A stretch of 64,000 nt of DNA from contig JAFYTO010000014.1 in the NCBI GenBank assembly GCA_017558825.1, positions 186,001 to 250,000 on the forward strand, given 5' to 3'. This DNA comes from Clostridia bacterium. Its GTDB lineage: Bacteria; Bacillota; Clostridia; Christensenellales; Borkfalkiaceae. Shown one piece after another: positions 54,088-62,290 of the stretch (its first letter is position 1; each line of letters starts with the position of its first letter). The notes beneath the pieces were generated by a model. That model saw nothing but the letters and a program-made list of their open reading frames with translations. It searched no databases and was not told where the DNA came from. Made by a program: the position numbers and the translations under genes.

Positions 54088-54561
54088 TTATTCAGTTATA
54101 TCTTTAGTAACATCTATCCAGCCACTAAAATTTTGGCTATACTTTTCAAGTTCTTCCGCAGTTAATTCTATTGCACTATTTGATGAACCGCAAGCAGGAA
54201 AAATTGTTGCGTATTTTTTTAATGAATTATCTAAATATACTAAAACGTTTTCCTTTATAGCAAACGGACAAACACCTCCGGCAGCGTGCCCTACTAAATC
54301 TTCAACGGCGTCATAAGGCACCATTTTAGCCTTTGTGTGAAACTCTGCTTTATATTTTGAATTATCAATTTTAACGTCACCAGTCATTACTATTATCGCA
54401 ACGTTTTCGCCTTGAATAAAAGCCATAGATTTAGCAATTCTACCCTCACTTGTATTAAGGGCTTTTGCAGCAAGCTCAACGGTTGCAGAAGACAGGTCAA
54501 ACTCTAAAATTTTATTTTCAACGCCAAATTTTTTTAAATAATCTCTCACGTTTTCAATCAT
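54088..54561 (-). CDS. YbaK/ProX-family aminoacyl-tRNA deacylase-like protein
   Basis: 157 residues from the ATG at 54561, 8 bases after the DUF554 stop with GGTGG between; the longer frame lies inside DUF554. Core motifs: SATVELAAKALNTSEGRIAKSMAF, GDVKIDNSKYK, VEDLVGHAAGGVCPFAIKENV. The Lys and the GxxPF block are those of the YbaK editing pocket. Members remove wrongly attached amino acids from tRNA. A second, more EbsC-like paralogue is at 61070-61531. Confidence 0.85.
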   Translation of the reverse strand: MIENVRDYLKKFGVENKILEFDLSSATVELAAKALNTSEGRIAKSMAFIQGENVAIIVMTGDVKIDNSKYKAEFHTKAKMVPYDAVEDLVGHAAGGVCPFAIKENVLVYLDNSLKKYATIFPACGSSNSAIELTAEELEKYSQNFSGWIDVTKDITE

Positions 54562-54569
54562 TGTGCCAC

Positions 54570-55286
54570 CTATACAAAAAGATAATAACAAGCACCTAAA
54601 AGTGCTGGCATCATATTTGCAATACTAATTTTTTTAATTTCCAACAAGTTTATACCTATCATCATTACAAAAACACCACCTATAGCGGAAAGTTCTTGTT
54701 TAAATAACAGTTCATCAAGTAAAAAATCGCCAAAGAAACTTGAACCTAGTGCAATAGCGCCTTGTACGATAAATACAGGAATTGCCGCACAAGTTACGCC
54801 AAAACCGTATTTTACGGCTAAAATAAGAGCCAAAGTGCCGTCTAGCACGGCTTTTATGTAAAGAGTTTTATTGTCGCCAAGCCCAGCTTGAATGCTGCCA
54901 TATATTACCATTGCGCCAATACAATAAACCATTGTTGCTTGAACAAAACCTTCGCTAAACTTGCCTTTGTTTTCTTCCTTAACGCCGTTTTTATAAAACA
55001 ATTTGTTAAAGCCTTCTTCAAATTTTTCACCAACGAAAACAAAGCCTCTTTCTATATTTAAAATAGACCCAATTAAAGAACCAATAGACATACTTATAAT
55101 TAAAACTAAAATTCCAGTTGTTCCTTGAACAGGGTTTATAGCATCAATAATACCTACTATTAAAACGCTTACGCCAAGCGCTTGCATTAACACCTTTTCA
55201 ACACGCTCACTTAAAACTTTTTCAAGCGCCATACCAATGAACGAGCATACTACTATTGCCAATGCATTAACTAAAACACCTAACAT
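54570..55286 (-). CDS. DUF554 membrane protein
   Basis: 238 residues and about seven transmembrane segments: GVLVNALAIVVCSFIGMALE at the start, SMSIGSLIGSILNIE, MVYCIGAMVIYGSIQAGLGD, AIGGVFVMMIGINLLEIKKI. This is the DUF554 (YdfK/YqgA) family, of unknown transport function. It starts 3 bases after the upstream unknown gene and leads directly into ybaK. Confidence 0.9.
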   Translation of the reverse strand: MLGVLVNALAIVVCSFIGMALEKVLSERVEKVLMQALGVSVLIVGIIDAINPVQGTTGILVLIISMSIGSLIGSILNIERGFVFVGEKFEEGFNKLFYKNGVKEENKGKFSEGFVQATMVYCIGAMVIYGSIQAGLGDNKTLYIKAVLDGTLALILAVKYGFGVTCAAIPVFIVQGAIALGSSFFGDFLLDELLFKQELSAIGGVFVMMIGINLLEIKKISIANMMPALLGACYYLFV

Positions 55287-55289
55287 AAC

Positions 55290-55793
55290 TCACCTTATCC
55301 TTTTAGTTTTAAATTCGCCGTTTTCGTATATAATTTCAACAACTTCGTTTATAGTGTTGTTAAAATTAACCGCCCTAACGGTAACGCCACTATTTTGTTT
55401 TAAAAATTCTATTAAACCGTTTCGAGCGGTTTCATTATCTAAACAGTAACAATTAAGTATTCCTTCAATACTATTAAAATCTACAGTAGAAGAAAGGCGT
55501 GAACCACCAAACAAGTCCTTAGCCTTTTGAAAAAATTCTACTGAAGCATATTCACTATTTAAATATTTTGAACTATGAACAATAACGGAATTAGTATCAT
55601 CAAGCGCAAAGTGTGCATTTTGATATCCAAAAGTCATAACAATTTCAGTATCACAAACGTAAATAACTAAGTCATTATTATTTATATCGTTAGGAAAGCC
55701 TACAACCCAATCTTTACCATACTCGATAACTGCAGGCGAAAACTCTTTTAAACCTTCTCCAATTAAATTTGCAAGTTGTTCTTTATTTTGCAT
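55290..55793 (-). CDS. Conserved-looking soluble protein of unknown function
   Basis: 167 residues, mixed alpha/beta, acidic, without signal or membrane segment. FNDIN...-like turns and the block LVIYVCDTEIVMTFGYQNAHF suggest a compact domain with a C-terminal GVTVRAVNFNNTINEVVEII strand pair. I do not recognise a family. It is the first gene of the unit unknown-DUF554-ybaK-dipeptidase, with promoter at 55831-55859; a GGAGCGG lies before the ATG. Confidence 0.75.
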   Translation of the reverse strand: MQNKEQLANLIGEGLKEFSPAVIEYGKDWVVGFPNDINNNDLVIYVCDTEIVMTFGYQNAHFALDDTNSVIVHSSKYLNSEYASVEFFQKAKDLFGGSRLSSTVDFNSIEGILNCYCLDNETARNGLIEFLKQNSGVTVRAVNFNNTINEVVEIIYENGEFKTKRIR

Positions 55794-55830
55794 AAAAACC
55801 GCTCCAAAATATAGTGAAATTTACCTTTTT

Positions 55831-55859
55831 AGTTTAACACTTTTAAAAATAAAATACAA
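55831..55859 (-). promoter_or_regulatory. Promoter of the unknown-DUF554-ybaK-dipeptidase unit
   Basis: Minus strand: -35 TTGTAT (55854-55859), 17-base spacer, -10 TAAACT (55831-55836). Confidence 0.5.
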
Positions 55860-55874
55860 GTATTTTAACAAAAA

Positions 55875-55897
55875 AAACCTGCCTAAAAGGCAGGTTT
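55875..55897 (-). terminator. Terminator of the pfl operon
   Basis: 10-bp perfect stem AAACCTGCCT/AGGCAGGTTT with a 3-base loop and a T-run on the minus strand, 19 bases past the glycyl-radical gene. Confidence 0.9.
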
Positions 55898-55916
55898 AAA
55901 AATATATAACTTAAAA

Positions 55917-56150
55917 TTATAATGATTCGTGAATAGTACGAGAAATAACGTCATCTTGTTGTTGTTTAGTAAGCTTATTGAAGTTTACTGCATAACCAGA
56001 TACACGAATTGTGAGTTGTGGATATTTTTCAGGGTGTGCTTGTGCATCAAGTAACGTTTCACGACTAAACACGTTAACGTTAAGGTGGTGGCCACCGTCA
56101 GCACAGTAAGCATCTAACATATTAACTAAATTGTCAACTTTTTGAGACAT
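55917..56150 (-). CDS. Separate glycyl-radical subunit of pyruvate formate-lyase (GrcA-like)
   Basis: 77 residues that correspond to the C-terminal end of a normal [41 protein letters not shown] with the radical Gly52, and [15 protein letters not shown]. It has its own AGGAGG and ATG, 37 bases after the pflB stop. E. coli GrcA is a spare part beside an intact PFL; here the partner PflB lacks this region, so the protein should be required for activity, not a repair part. Terminator follows. Confidence 0.92.
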   Translation of the reverse strand: MSQKVDNLVNMLDAYCADGGHHLNVNVFSRETLLDAQAHPEKYPQLTIRVSGYAVNFNKLTKQQQDDVISRTIHESL

Positions 56151-56187
56151 AATTGTTACCTCCTAATATATTATATTTCAACTAAAA

Positions 56188-58221
56188 TTAATCGTCTTTA
56201 CCAAGTGAACTTGGAGTGATTGAGAAAGTATTAGAAATACCGTCTCTTGAATATTCGTAAGGGATTTTAGCAACTGATTCAAGTGAAGCAAGTGCGCCGT
56301 GAGTATCTCTACCGTGCATTGGGTTAGCACCTGGAGCAAGTGGCATACCTGCGCGTCTACCGTCAGGAGTGTTACCAGTTTTTTGACCGTAAACTACGTT
56401 TGAAGTAATTGTTAAAATTGACATTGTAGGCACAGATTCTCTATAAGTGTAGTGTGACCTTATTTTGTTCATAAATGACTTAACAAGGTTAACAGCAAGT
56501 TCGTCAACTCTATCATCGTTGTTACCATATTTAGGGAAATCACCTTCAATTCTAAAGTCAACTACGATACCGTCTTCATTTCTAATTGGGTAAACTTTAG
56601 CATATTTAATAGCAGAAAGTGAGTCAGCAACGCAAGAAAGACCAGCAATACCTGTTGCAAAGAATCTTCTAACTTCTGAATCGTGTAATGCCATTTCAAT
56701 TGCTTCGTAAGCATATTTATCGTGCATGTAGTGGATAAGGTTTAATACGTTAACGTATAAGCCTGCAAGCCAATCCATCATTTGATTGTATTTATCCATA
56801 ACTTCGTTGAAGTCAAGAGCATCGTTAGATAAAATAGCTTCGTATTTTGGTGAAACTTGAAGTGGTTTGTTTGTAACTTTATCTTTTAAGAGTTCATCTT
56901 TACCACCGTTGATTGCGTAGAGTAAGCATTTTGCAAGGTTAGCACGAGCGCCAAAGAATTGCATATCTTTACCAACGCGCATACAAGATACGCAGCAAGC
57001 AATACAGTAGTCGTCACCCATTTCAGGTCTCATAAGGTCGTCACTTTCGTATTGGATAGAAGAAGTTTTAATAGAAATTTCAGCACAGAAACGCTTGAAG
57101 TTTAATGGAAGGTTCTTAGACCATAAAACTGTAAGGTTTGGTTCTGGAGCTGGACCAAGGTTAATAAGAGTGTGAAGAACACGGAAAGAGTTCTTTGTAA
57201 CAAGAGGTCTACCGTCAACACCCATACCTCCGATAACTTCAGTAACCCAAGTAGGGTCGCCAGAGAAAAGTTCGTTGTATGATTGAATTCTCATAAACTT
57301 AACCATACGGCACTTCATAATGAAGTGGTCGATAAGTTCTTGAGCCTCAACTTCGTTAATTACGCCGTTCTTAAGGTCACGTTCAATGTAAATATCAAGG
57401 AAAGTAGAAGTTCTACCAAGTGACATTGCAGCGCCGTTTTGGTCTTTAATAGCGCCTAAGTAACCAAAGTAAAGAGCTTGAATAGCTTCTTGAGCAGTTG
57501 TAGCAGGTTCACTAATGTCAAAACCGTAAGAATTTGCCATGAGTTTAAGTTGCTTTAACGCTTTAATTTGTTCAGAAATTTCTTCCCTATTTCTAATCTT
57601 GTCAGGAGTCATTTCACCGCTAATAATAGCCTTATCTTCTTCCTTCTTTCTAATAAGGTAGTCAACACCGTAAAGCGCAACACGTCTATAGTCGCCAACA
57701 ATTCTACCACGACCATAAGTATCAGGCAAACCTGTTAAAATGTGTGATGAACGAGCAAGACGCATCTCTGGCGTGTAAGCATCAAATACGCCGTCATTGT
57801 GAGTTTTGCGATATTTTGTGAAAATTTCTTTTACTTCAGGGTCAATTTCATAGCCGTACATAGAAAGTGCTTCTGCAGCCATCTTAATACCGCCGAATGG
57901 TTGAAGTGAACGCTTTAAAGGCTTGTCTGTTTGGAAACCAACGATTTTTTCAAGGTCTTTGTTAATATAACCAGGACCGTGGCTTGTTAAAGTTGAAACA
58001 ACTTTAGTGTCAGCGTCAAGAACGCCACCGTTTGCTCTTTCTTCTTCGTAAAGCGCCATAACGTTTTTCCACAATTCTTTAGTAGCTTCAGTAGCAGGTG
58101 CTAAGAAAGATGAATCGCCTTCGTAAACAGTGTAGTTTCTTTGAATAAAGTCTCTAACGTTTACTTCGTCATTACTCCATTTGCCGGGAATAAAACCTTC
58201 CCAACCTTTGTAATTTTTCAT
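56188..58221 (-). CDS. pflB: Pyruvate formate-lyase large subunit without the glycyl-radical domain
   Basis: 677 residues (full PFL is ~740-760). All of the barrel is here: [31 protein letters not shown], the paired catalytic Cys409-Cys410 in [31 protein letters not shown], and [18 protein letters not shown]. It stops at [15 protein letters not shown], exactly where others continue into the linker and radical domain; those residues are on the next gene. TAA is followed by a fresh ribosome site, so this is not a frameshift. It splits pyruvate plus CoA into acetyl-CoA and formate. A 59-base gap with a small ACGGC/GCCGT hairpin separates it from the thioredoxin-like gene. Confidence 0.95.
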   Translation of the reverse strand: MKNYKGWEGFIPGKWSNDEVNVRDFIQRNYTVYEGDSSFLAPATEATKELWKNVMALYEEERANGGVLDADTKVVSTLTSHGPGYINKDLEKIVGFQTDKPLKRSLQPFGGIKMAAEALSMYGYEIDPEVKEIFTKYRKTHNDGVFDAYTPEMRLARSSHILTGLPDTYGRGRIVGDYRRVALYGVDYLIRKKEEDKAIISGEMTPDKIRNREEISEQIKALKQLKLMANSYGFDISEPATTAQEAIQALYFGYLGAIKDQNGAAMSLGRTSTFLDIYIERDLKNGVINEVEAQELIDHFIMKCRMVKFMRIQSYNELFSGDPTWVTEVIGGMGVDGRPLVTKNSFRVLHTLINLGPAPEPNLTVLWSKNLPLNFKRFCAEISIKTSSIQYESDDLMRPEMGDDYCIACCVSCMRVGKDMQFFGARANLAKCLLYAINGGKDELLKDKVTNKPLQVSPKYEAILSNDALDFNEVMDKYNQMMDWLAGLYVNVLNLIHYMHDKYAYEAIEMALHDSEVRRFFATGIAGLSCVADSLSAIKYAKVYPIRNEDGIVVDFRIEGDFPKYGNNDDRVDELAVNLVKSFMNKIRSHYTYRESVPTMSILTITSNVVYGQKTGNTPDGRRAGMPLAPGANPMHGRDTHGALASLESVAKIPYEYSRDGISNTFSITPSSLGKDD

Positions 58222-58280
58222 TGTTAATACTCCTTTAAATTTATGTAAATTTAATTATTAATTATATTACGGCTTAGCCG

Positions 58281-58601
58281 TTATTTACTGCTTAAATGTT
58301 CTTCTACTTTAGCGTCAAGCCAAAGTTCGAAAATTTCTTCTGGTTGATAGCCTATTGCCCTAGCATATTCTATGCCATCGTCTAATAAAAGTACGGTTGG
58401 AACTCTATCAACTTTATAATGTTCTATAATTTTAGTGGTTTGCTCGCTTGCCTCAACGTGAACTAAACTTAAGTTTGGGCGCGCGCTTACAACGTTATAT
58501 AAAAGTGGCATAAGCGTTAAGCAGTTAGCACAAGATTCGCCACTAATTTCCACAACTTGCAAACCTTTAAGTTGTTCTTTAAAATTTTCATTATTTATCA
58601 T
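58281..58601 (-). CDS. Thioredoxin-like protein in the pfl operon
   Basis: 106 residues with a thioredoxin fold: VVEISGESCANCLTLMPLL has a CANC pair at the place of CGPC, then LVHVEASEQTTKIIEHYKV and the cis-Pro loop VDRVPTVLLLDDG. No signal peptide. Placed between pflA (2-base gap) and pflB. It could keep the PFL or activase cysteines reduced; no direct evidence. Confidence 0.85.
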   Translation of the reverse strand: MINNENFKEQLKGLQVVEISGESCANCLTLMPLLYNVVSARPNLSLVHVEASEQTTKIIEHYKVDRVPTVLLLDDGIEYARAIGYQPEEIFELWLDAKVEEHLSSK

Positions 58602-58603
58602 AA

Positions 58604-59329
58604 TTAACCTTTTAATATGTTCTTAACTTCAATAATTCTTTCTTTAGATGGCGGATTTACACCTTCAAGTGCGTATTTTATACCCATTTTTTGATATTTT
58701 ACAGTACCCATTGTGTGATACGGCAAAACCTCAATTTTTTCAACGTTGTTAAGAGTTTTAATAAAGGCTGAAAGTTTTAAAAGCTGCTCGTTATCATCAG
58801 TATAACCGTCAACAACAACGTGCCTTATCCACATTTTTTTACCCAACTTGTCAAGCCATTTAGCAAAATTTAACGTGTTTTTATTGCTAACACCAGTTAA
58901 TTCTTTATGTTTATTGTCATCAATATGCTTAATATCTAGCAAATAAAGGTCAACGTATTTAGAAAGTTCTTCGTGCTTTTTAACACTTTCTTCACTATTT
59001 TCATTAAAAGTAAAACCAGACGTATCTACCGCCGTATTGATACCGTATGATTTAACCGACTTTAAAAGCTCTGTAACAAAATCTATTTGAACTAAAGGCT
59101 CGCCACCACTTACGGTTACTCCGCCTTGAGTTCCAAAATAATTCTTATATTTTATAATTTCTTGAGTTAAGTCTTTTACAGAACGTTCCTCGCCAACACC
59201 AAACTCCCAAGAATCTGGATTATGGCAATATTTACATCTTAACGGACAACCTTGCATAAACACAACGAAACGTATGCCCGGCCCGTCAACCGTACCGCCT
59301 GAAAACACCGAGTGAATATTACCTATCAT
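58604..59329 (-). CDS. pflA: Pyruvate formate-lyase activating enzyme
   Basis: 241 residues, radical SAM. GTVDGPGIRFVVFMQGCPLR with the cluster Cys28, Cys32, Cys35 (CPLRCKYC), then GGVTVSGGEPLVQIDFVTEL, and AVDTSGFTF. It uses SAM to place the glycyl radical on PFL, here on the separate 77-residue subunit. No ferredoxin-type insert. First gene of pflA-trx-pflB-radical subunit, behind a promoter with an internal dyad. Confidence 0.94.
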   Translation of the reverse strand: MIGNIHSVFSGGTVDGPGIRFVVFMQGCPLRCKYCHNPDSWEFGVGEERSVKDLTQEIIKYKNYFGTQGGVTVSGGEPLVQIDFVTELLKSVKSYGINTAVDTSGFTFNENSEESVKKHEELSKYVDLYLLDIKHIDDNKHKELTGVSNKNTLNFAKWLDKLGKKMWIRHVVVDGYTDDNEQLLKLSAFIKTLNNVEKIEVLPYHTMGTVKYQKMGIKYALEGVNPPSKERIIEVKNILKG

Positions 59330-59366
59330 ATAGCCTCAAAATTGAAGTTTTTCTTTCGCACTAATC

Positions 59367-59395
59367 ATTTTAACACAAAATATTGTGCTTGTAAA
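59367..59395 (-). promoter_or_regulatory. pfl operon promoter with an internal dyad
   Basis: Minus strand: -35 TTTACA (59390-59395), 17-base spacer, -10 TAAAAT (59367-59372). The spacer contains CACAA-N4-TTGTG (59374-59387 on the plus strand), an operator-like inverted repeat exactly between the two boxes. Confidence 0.65.
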
Positions 59396-59449
59396 TAGTT
59401 TTTATGGAACATTTAGTAAAATTATTATATTTTATATAATACAATTCTT

Positions 59450-60244
59450 TTACGCTGATATGCGATGTTCATCTCTTTCTTTACTTTTAGACTTTTCATA
59501 ATAAATTACCGCAAGCTCTTTGCCAGCAATGTCTATAAGCGAGGTTGACAATAATGAAGATAAACTACTACCAAGCGCACTACTTACAATATACTTACTC
59601 ATGCCCGCTGGCGAAATAAATTTGCTAAACCATAAAAAGAAATCTAAAATAGAAGCAATTAACAATAAAAACGGTCTATTTTTAATTTTTATTGCTCCAT
59701 CATAAATGTTCCAGCATTCTATAATAAAAGAAATTTTTAACCCTTTAAGCCATATTACTTTTGAAGAGTCTATAATATCAACTAGGCGCAATCTAAACTC
59801 GTCAAGTACGGCAAATATTTCCCTTTCAGTAAAACTTAAATAACCCCTATCAATATTTTCATAATGCGAAAATGGGTCAGACATATTTTTTGCTAGGTCT
59901 ATAAAAATTTGAGATGCACTTAGTTTTAAACTAGGTTCTACTTTTCTTTTAGCCTTTTTAGAAAAAAGCGACAATATTTTATTTTTATTATTAATTTTTT
60001 GACACTTGTTACACTCGTCTAAATACGCTACGTATTCGTTTTGAGCTTGTTTTATAGAAGCCAAACACAAATTTTTACCTTCCATATTTTCTATAGCGTT
60101 AAATCTTGCGTTTGTGTTTTTATTTATGCGCCTAATTACGCTTTTGACGTAAAAATTAACGCCAATAGATATTCCGTAAAAAATACAACCAACTATAAAA
60201 AATATATAAGCAAAGTTAGTAAAAAACGTTAAAAATTCACGCAT
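59450..60244 (-). CDS. Membrane protein of unknown function (1 of 2)
   Basis: 264 residues. N-terminal membrane helix (about 8-28), a basic, Asn/Lys-rich stretch with CNKCQ, a helical soluble region (YLSFTEREIFAVLDEFRLRLVDII), then hydrophobic segments about 195-215 (PFLLLIASILDFFLWF) and a Ser/Leu-rich region to an end rich in Glu/Lys. No known family. It overlaps its upstream neighbour by 8 bases and ends the yhcH-ybaK operon. Confidence 0.7.
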   Translation of the reverse strand: MREFLTFFTNFAYIFFIVGCIFYGISIGVNFYVKSVIRRINKNTNARFNAIENMEGKNLCLASIKQAQNEYVAYLDECNKCQKINNKNKILSLFSKKAKRKVEPSLKLSASQIFIDLAKNMSDPFSHYENIDRGYLSFTEREIFAVLDEFRLRLVDIIDSSKVIWLKGLKISFIIECWNIYDGAIKIKNRPFLLLIASILDFFLWFSKFISPAGMSKYIVSSALGSSLSSLLSTSLIDIAGKELAVIYYEKSKSKERDEHRISA

Positions 60245-61073
60245 TTGTAGCCTCCTTAACGTCTTCTATCGGCACTTCTTCTGGCTTGTAAGCAAATTCT
60301 TTATTTTGCTTAGAAAACACCCTAAAAGCCTCAAAACCAACATACTCTATAATTTCGTTAACCAATGAAGAAATTTTGCCTTTAAGCGCAAATAACGCAA
60401 CCTTACTAGCAACGTTTTTTACACCGCTGTTAATTTTAGAAAATACTGTTTCCGGCTTTTCTTCTTCAATAATTGGCTGCCCTTCTATAATATCTGTCAA
60501 TTTCTTTTCAAGCAAAGATATTGGCTTATCTTGAAGCCTTAATAAACTAAAAATAGCGTCAGCTTTTACTTTTACAACATCAACGGCATTACCAAAAATT
60601 TCCAATGCATCATACAACGTGTAATCTAAATAAACGTATTTTCCGCTATTTCCATAGCCGTTTGCTATCTCTTTAACTACTTGATAAGAAATATTAACTC
60701 CGTCTCTTAAATTTTCATTAACCGACTTTCTTAAATCATAATTAAATTTAAAGTTATTTTCAGTTATAAGTTCCGTCAATAAACTATCACAATTAACCGT
60801 ATTATCTTTTTTACGCTTACTCCTTATAGAATATTTTATTGCAGTTATAGCGTATAAAATGATGTATATAATAAAGAATAATGCAATACCTAAAAACGTG
60901 CAAACAACTAAAATTATAAGCCTTTCGTTAGTTTTAGTTAATCCGTGCAAATAGGCTGATGCAAAATATGAAAAAACAGCTATCAATAAAAATACGGTGT
61001 ATTTAACAACGTTTAATAACCGCTTTTTTCTTGAATATGTATTCACATTTTTAACTTCGCCTAAATTTTTCAT
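60237..61073 (-). CDS. Membrane protein of unknown function (2 of 2)
   Basis: 278 residues. Two N-terminal membrane helices (about 22-42 and 52-76), a basic turn, then a helical domain (NLRDGVNISYQVVKEIANGY, YTLYDALEIFGNAVDVVKV) and a Val/Glu-rich C-terminal part. Its Y-x-L-x-E/D helix recalls the matching region of the downstream protein, so the pair may be distant paralogues or partners. It overlaps ybaK by 4 bases and the next gene by 8. Confidence 0.7.
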   Translation of the reverse strand: MKNLGEVKNVNTYSRKKRLLNVVKYTVFLLIAVFSYFASAYLHGLTKTNERLIILVVCTFLGIALFFIIYIILYAITAIKYSIRSKRKKDNTVNCDSLLTELITENNFKFNYDLRKSVNENLRDGVNISYQVVKEIANGYGNSGKYVYLDYTLYDALEIFGNAVDVVKVKADAIFSLLRLQDKPISLLEKKLTDIIEGQPIIEEEKPETVFSKINSGVKNVASKVALFALKGKISSLVNEIIEYVGFEAFRVFSKQNKEFAYKPEEVPIEDVKEATNA

Positions 61074-61531
61074 ATTATATCCACAAATTTTCCGTTAACG
61101 TAATTTAGCAAATCGTTTGGCTCAATTTCAATTTGAACGCCTTTCCTACCTGCAGAAACACACATAGTGTCAACAAGGCAAGCAGTTTCATCTATAACTG
61201 TTGTAAATTGTTTTTTCATTCCTATTGGAGAACAACCGCCGTGAACGTAACCTGTAAGAGGCAACAAATCCTTTTGCTTTATCATCTCAACAAACTTTTC
61301 GCCTACGCTCTTAGCCGCTTTTTTAAGATTTAAAGTAGCATAAACAGGCACAACAAATACGTAATTAGTATTGCTAGCGCCAACAGTTACCAACGTTTTA
61401 AAAACTTCGTATTCATTTTTATTTACTAATTTTGCAACCTTTTGCCCGTCCGTTTCTTCGCTAGAATACAAATGATATTTATACTCCATATTCGCAACGT
61501 CTAAAAGGCGCATTACGTTAGTTTTATCCAT
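61070..61531 (-). CDS. Cys-tRNA(Pro) deacylase-like protein (EbsC/YbaK)
   Basis: 153 residues. NVMRLLDVANMEYKYHLYSS, EVFKTLVTVGASNTNYVFVV with the conserved Lys, LKKAAKSVGEKFVEM, LPLTGYVHGGCSPIGMKKQF and FTTVIDETACLVDTMCVSAG match the bacterial EbsC/YbaK branch, which clears Cys-tRNA(Pro). It overlaps yhcH by 8 bases. Closer to the classical YbaK than the paralogue at 54088-54561. Confidence 0.9.
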   Translation of the reverse strand: MDKTNVMRLLDVANMEYKYHLYSSEETDGQKVAKLVNKNEYEVFKTLVTVGASNTNYVFVVPVYATLNLKKAAKSVGEKFVEMIKQKDLLPLTGYVHGGCSPIGMKKQFTTVIDETACLVDTMCVSAGRKGVQIEIEPNDLLNYVNGKFVDII

Positions 61532-61979
61532 CTATCCTAAGTTTAAATACGAATTTTTTAACTTTTTGAGTATCTTGAACGGTAAAGCTTCCAGCGTGTA
61601 AATCATTAGGGAAAATAAGAGCAAAGTTAGTGCCGTTTAAAACAACTGTGTTATACCAAGGCGCTGTAAAAAACTCAACGTCTTTAACAGTGTTATACGG
61701 CGTGTGAGGCTCGCCTAAATCAATTGCCTGATAAACAAAGTTTTCTTCTCCACTAACCGTAAGTTGAATATCTAAATATTCTCTATGAGCTTCTAAAACA
61801 ACTTCATCTGGAGTTTCTTTAGTTTCATATTCACTAATATTTACTTTACAACCATCACCAAGGTCGTATTTGCCGTTTTCAACCGTATTTACGTCAATAG
61901 AAGCTAAAAAGTCAACTGCTTTTTGAACGTTAGGAATGTATGCGTACCTAGATAAATTTTTAATGCTGTCAATAATCAT
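61524..61979 (-). CDS. YhcH/YjgK/YiaL-family protein (DUF386)
   Basis: 151 residues from the ATG at 61979 (GAAGGTG upstream; the longer start at 61997 has no ribosome site). Beta-sandwich motifs of the family: LGDGCKVNISEYETKETPD, LEAHREYLDIQLTVSGEENF, NLGEPHTPYN-like DLGEPHTPYN, and NDLHAGSF with the metal-binding His. Members are linked to sialic-acid and other sugar-acid use. First gene of the yhcH-ybaK-two-membrane-protein operon. Confidence 0.88.
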   Translation of the reverse strand: MIIDSIKNLSRYAYIPNVQKAVDFLASIDVNTVENGKYDLGDGCKVNISEYETKETPDEVVLEAHREYLDIQLTVSGEENFVYQAIDLGEPHTPYNTVKDVEFFTAPWYNTVVLNGTNFALIFPNDLHAGSFTVQDTQKVKKFVFKLRIDG

Positions 61980-62002
61980 AATAACACCTTCAAACAAAAA
62001 TT

Positions 62003-62019
62003 CAAATACTTAGTATTTG
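62003..62019. promoter_or_regulatory. Inverted repeat at the yhcH transcript start
   Basis: CAAATACT-T-AGTATTTG, perfect 8-bp arms, starting 7 bases past the -10. Candidate operator or 5' hairpin. Confidence 0.55.
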
Positions 62020-62026
62020 TACTAAT

Positions 62027-62055
62027 ATAATACCACATTATTTATGGCATTTCAA
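62027..62055 (-). promoter_or_regulatory. Promoter of the yhcH operon
   Basis: Minus strand: -35 TTGAAA (62050-62055), 17-base spacer, -10 TATTAT (62027-62032). Confidence 0.65.
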
Positions 62056-62067
62056 TAATAAAATAAA

Positions 62068-62244
62068 TTATTTTAAAATAAATTTATTAAGCTGGTTATC
62101 GTAATGGTAACCTATGCTATTTAAAGCATTTATTATATCGCTAACGGCAACGTTATTCTCATAAGCAAAATCATCTAAACTGCCGTTGTTATTTCTTAAA
62201 TACGTGTTTATTACACTCAATAATATATTTGCGTCTTTAATCAT
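62068..62244 (-). CDS. DUF4250 protein
   Basis: 58 residues from the ATG at 62244: MIKDANILLSVINTYLRNNN, then SLDDFAYENNVAVSDIINAL, NSIGYHYDNQLNKFIL. This matches the short DUF4250 pattern (PxxLLSxVNxxLRD...SLxxLC..., IGYxYDxxxNQF) seen in gut Firmicutes. Longer in-frame starts run into the rubrerythrin gene and lack support. I see no Shine-Dalgarno, and the start lies just past the rubrerythrin terminator, so how it is expressed is unclear. Confidence 0.7.
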   Translation of the reverse strand: MIKDANILLSVINTYLRNNNGSLDDFAYENNVAVSDIINALNSIGYHYDNQLNKFILK

Positions 62245-62256
62245 AATTATAAAAAT

Positions 62257-62284
62257 AAATATCCGACTAAAAAGCCGGATATTT
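62257..62284 (-). terminator. Terminator after rubrerythrin
   Basis: AAATATCCG/CGGATATTT, 9-bp stem, 10-base loop, T-rich on the minus strand; 7 bases past the rubrerythrin stop. Confidence 0.8.
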
Positions 62285-62290
62285 TTAAAA

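Noticed and set aside
55917-58221. Frameshift or stop in pflB as cause of the split
   Set aside because: The large gene ends in TAA, and the small one has its own AGGAGG and ATG after a non-coding gap; the split is a normal two-gene arrangement.
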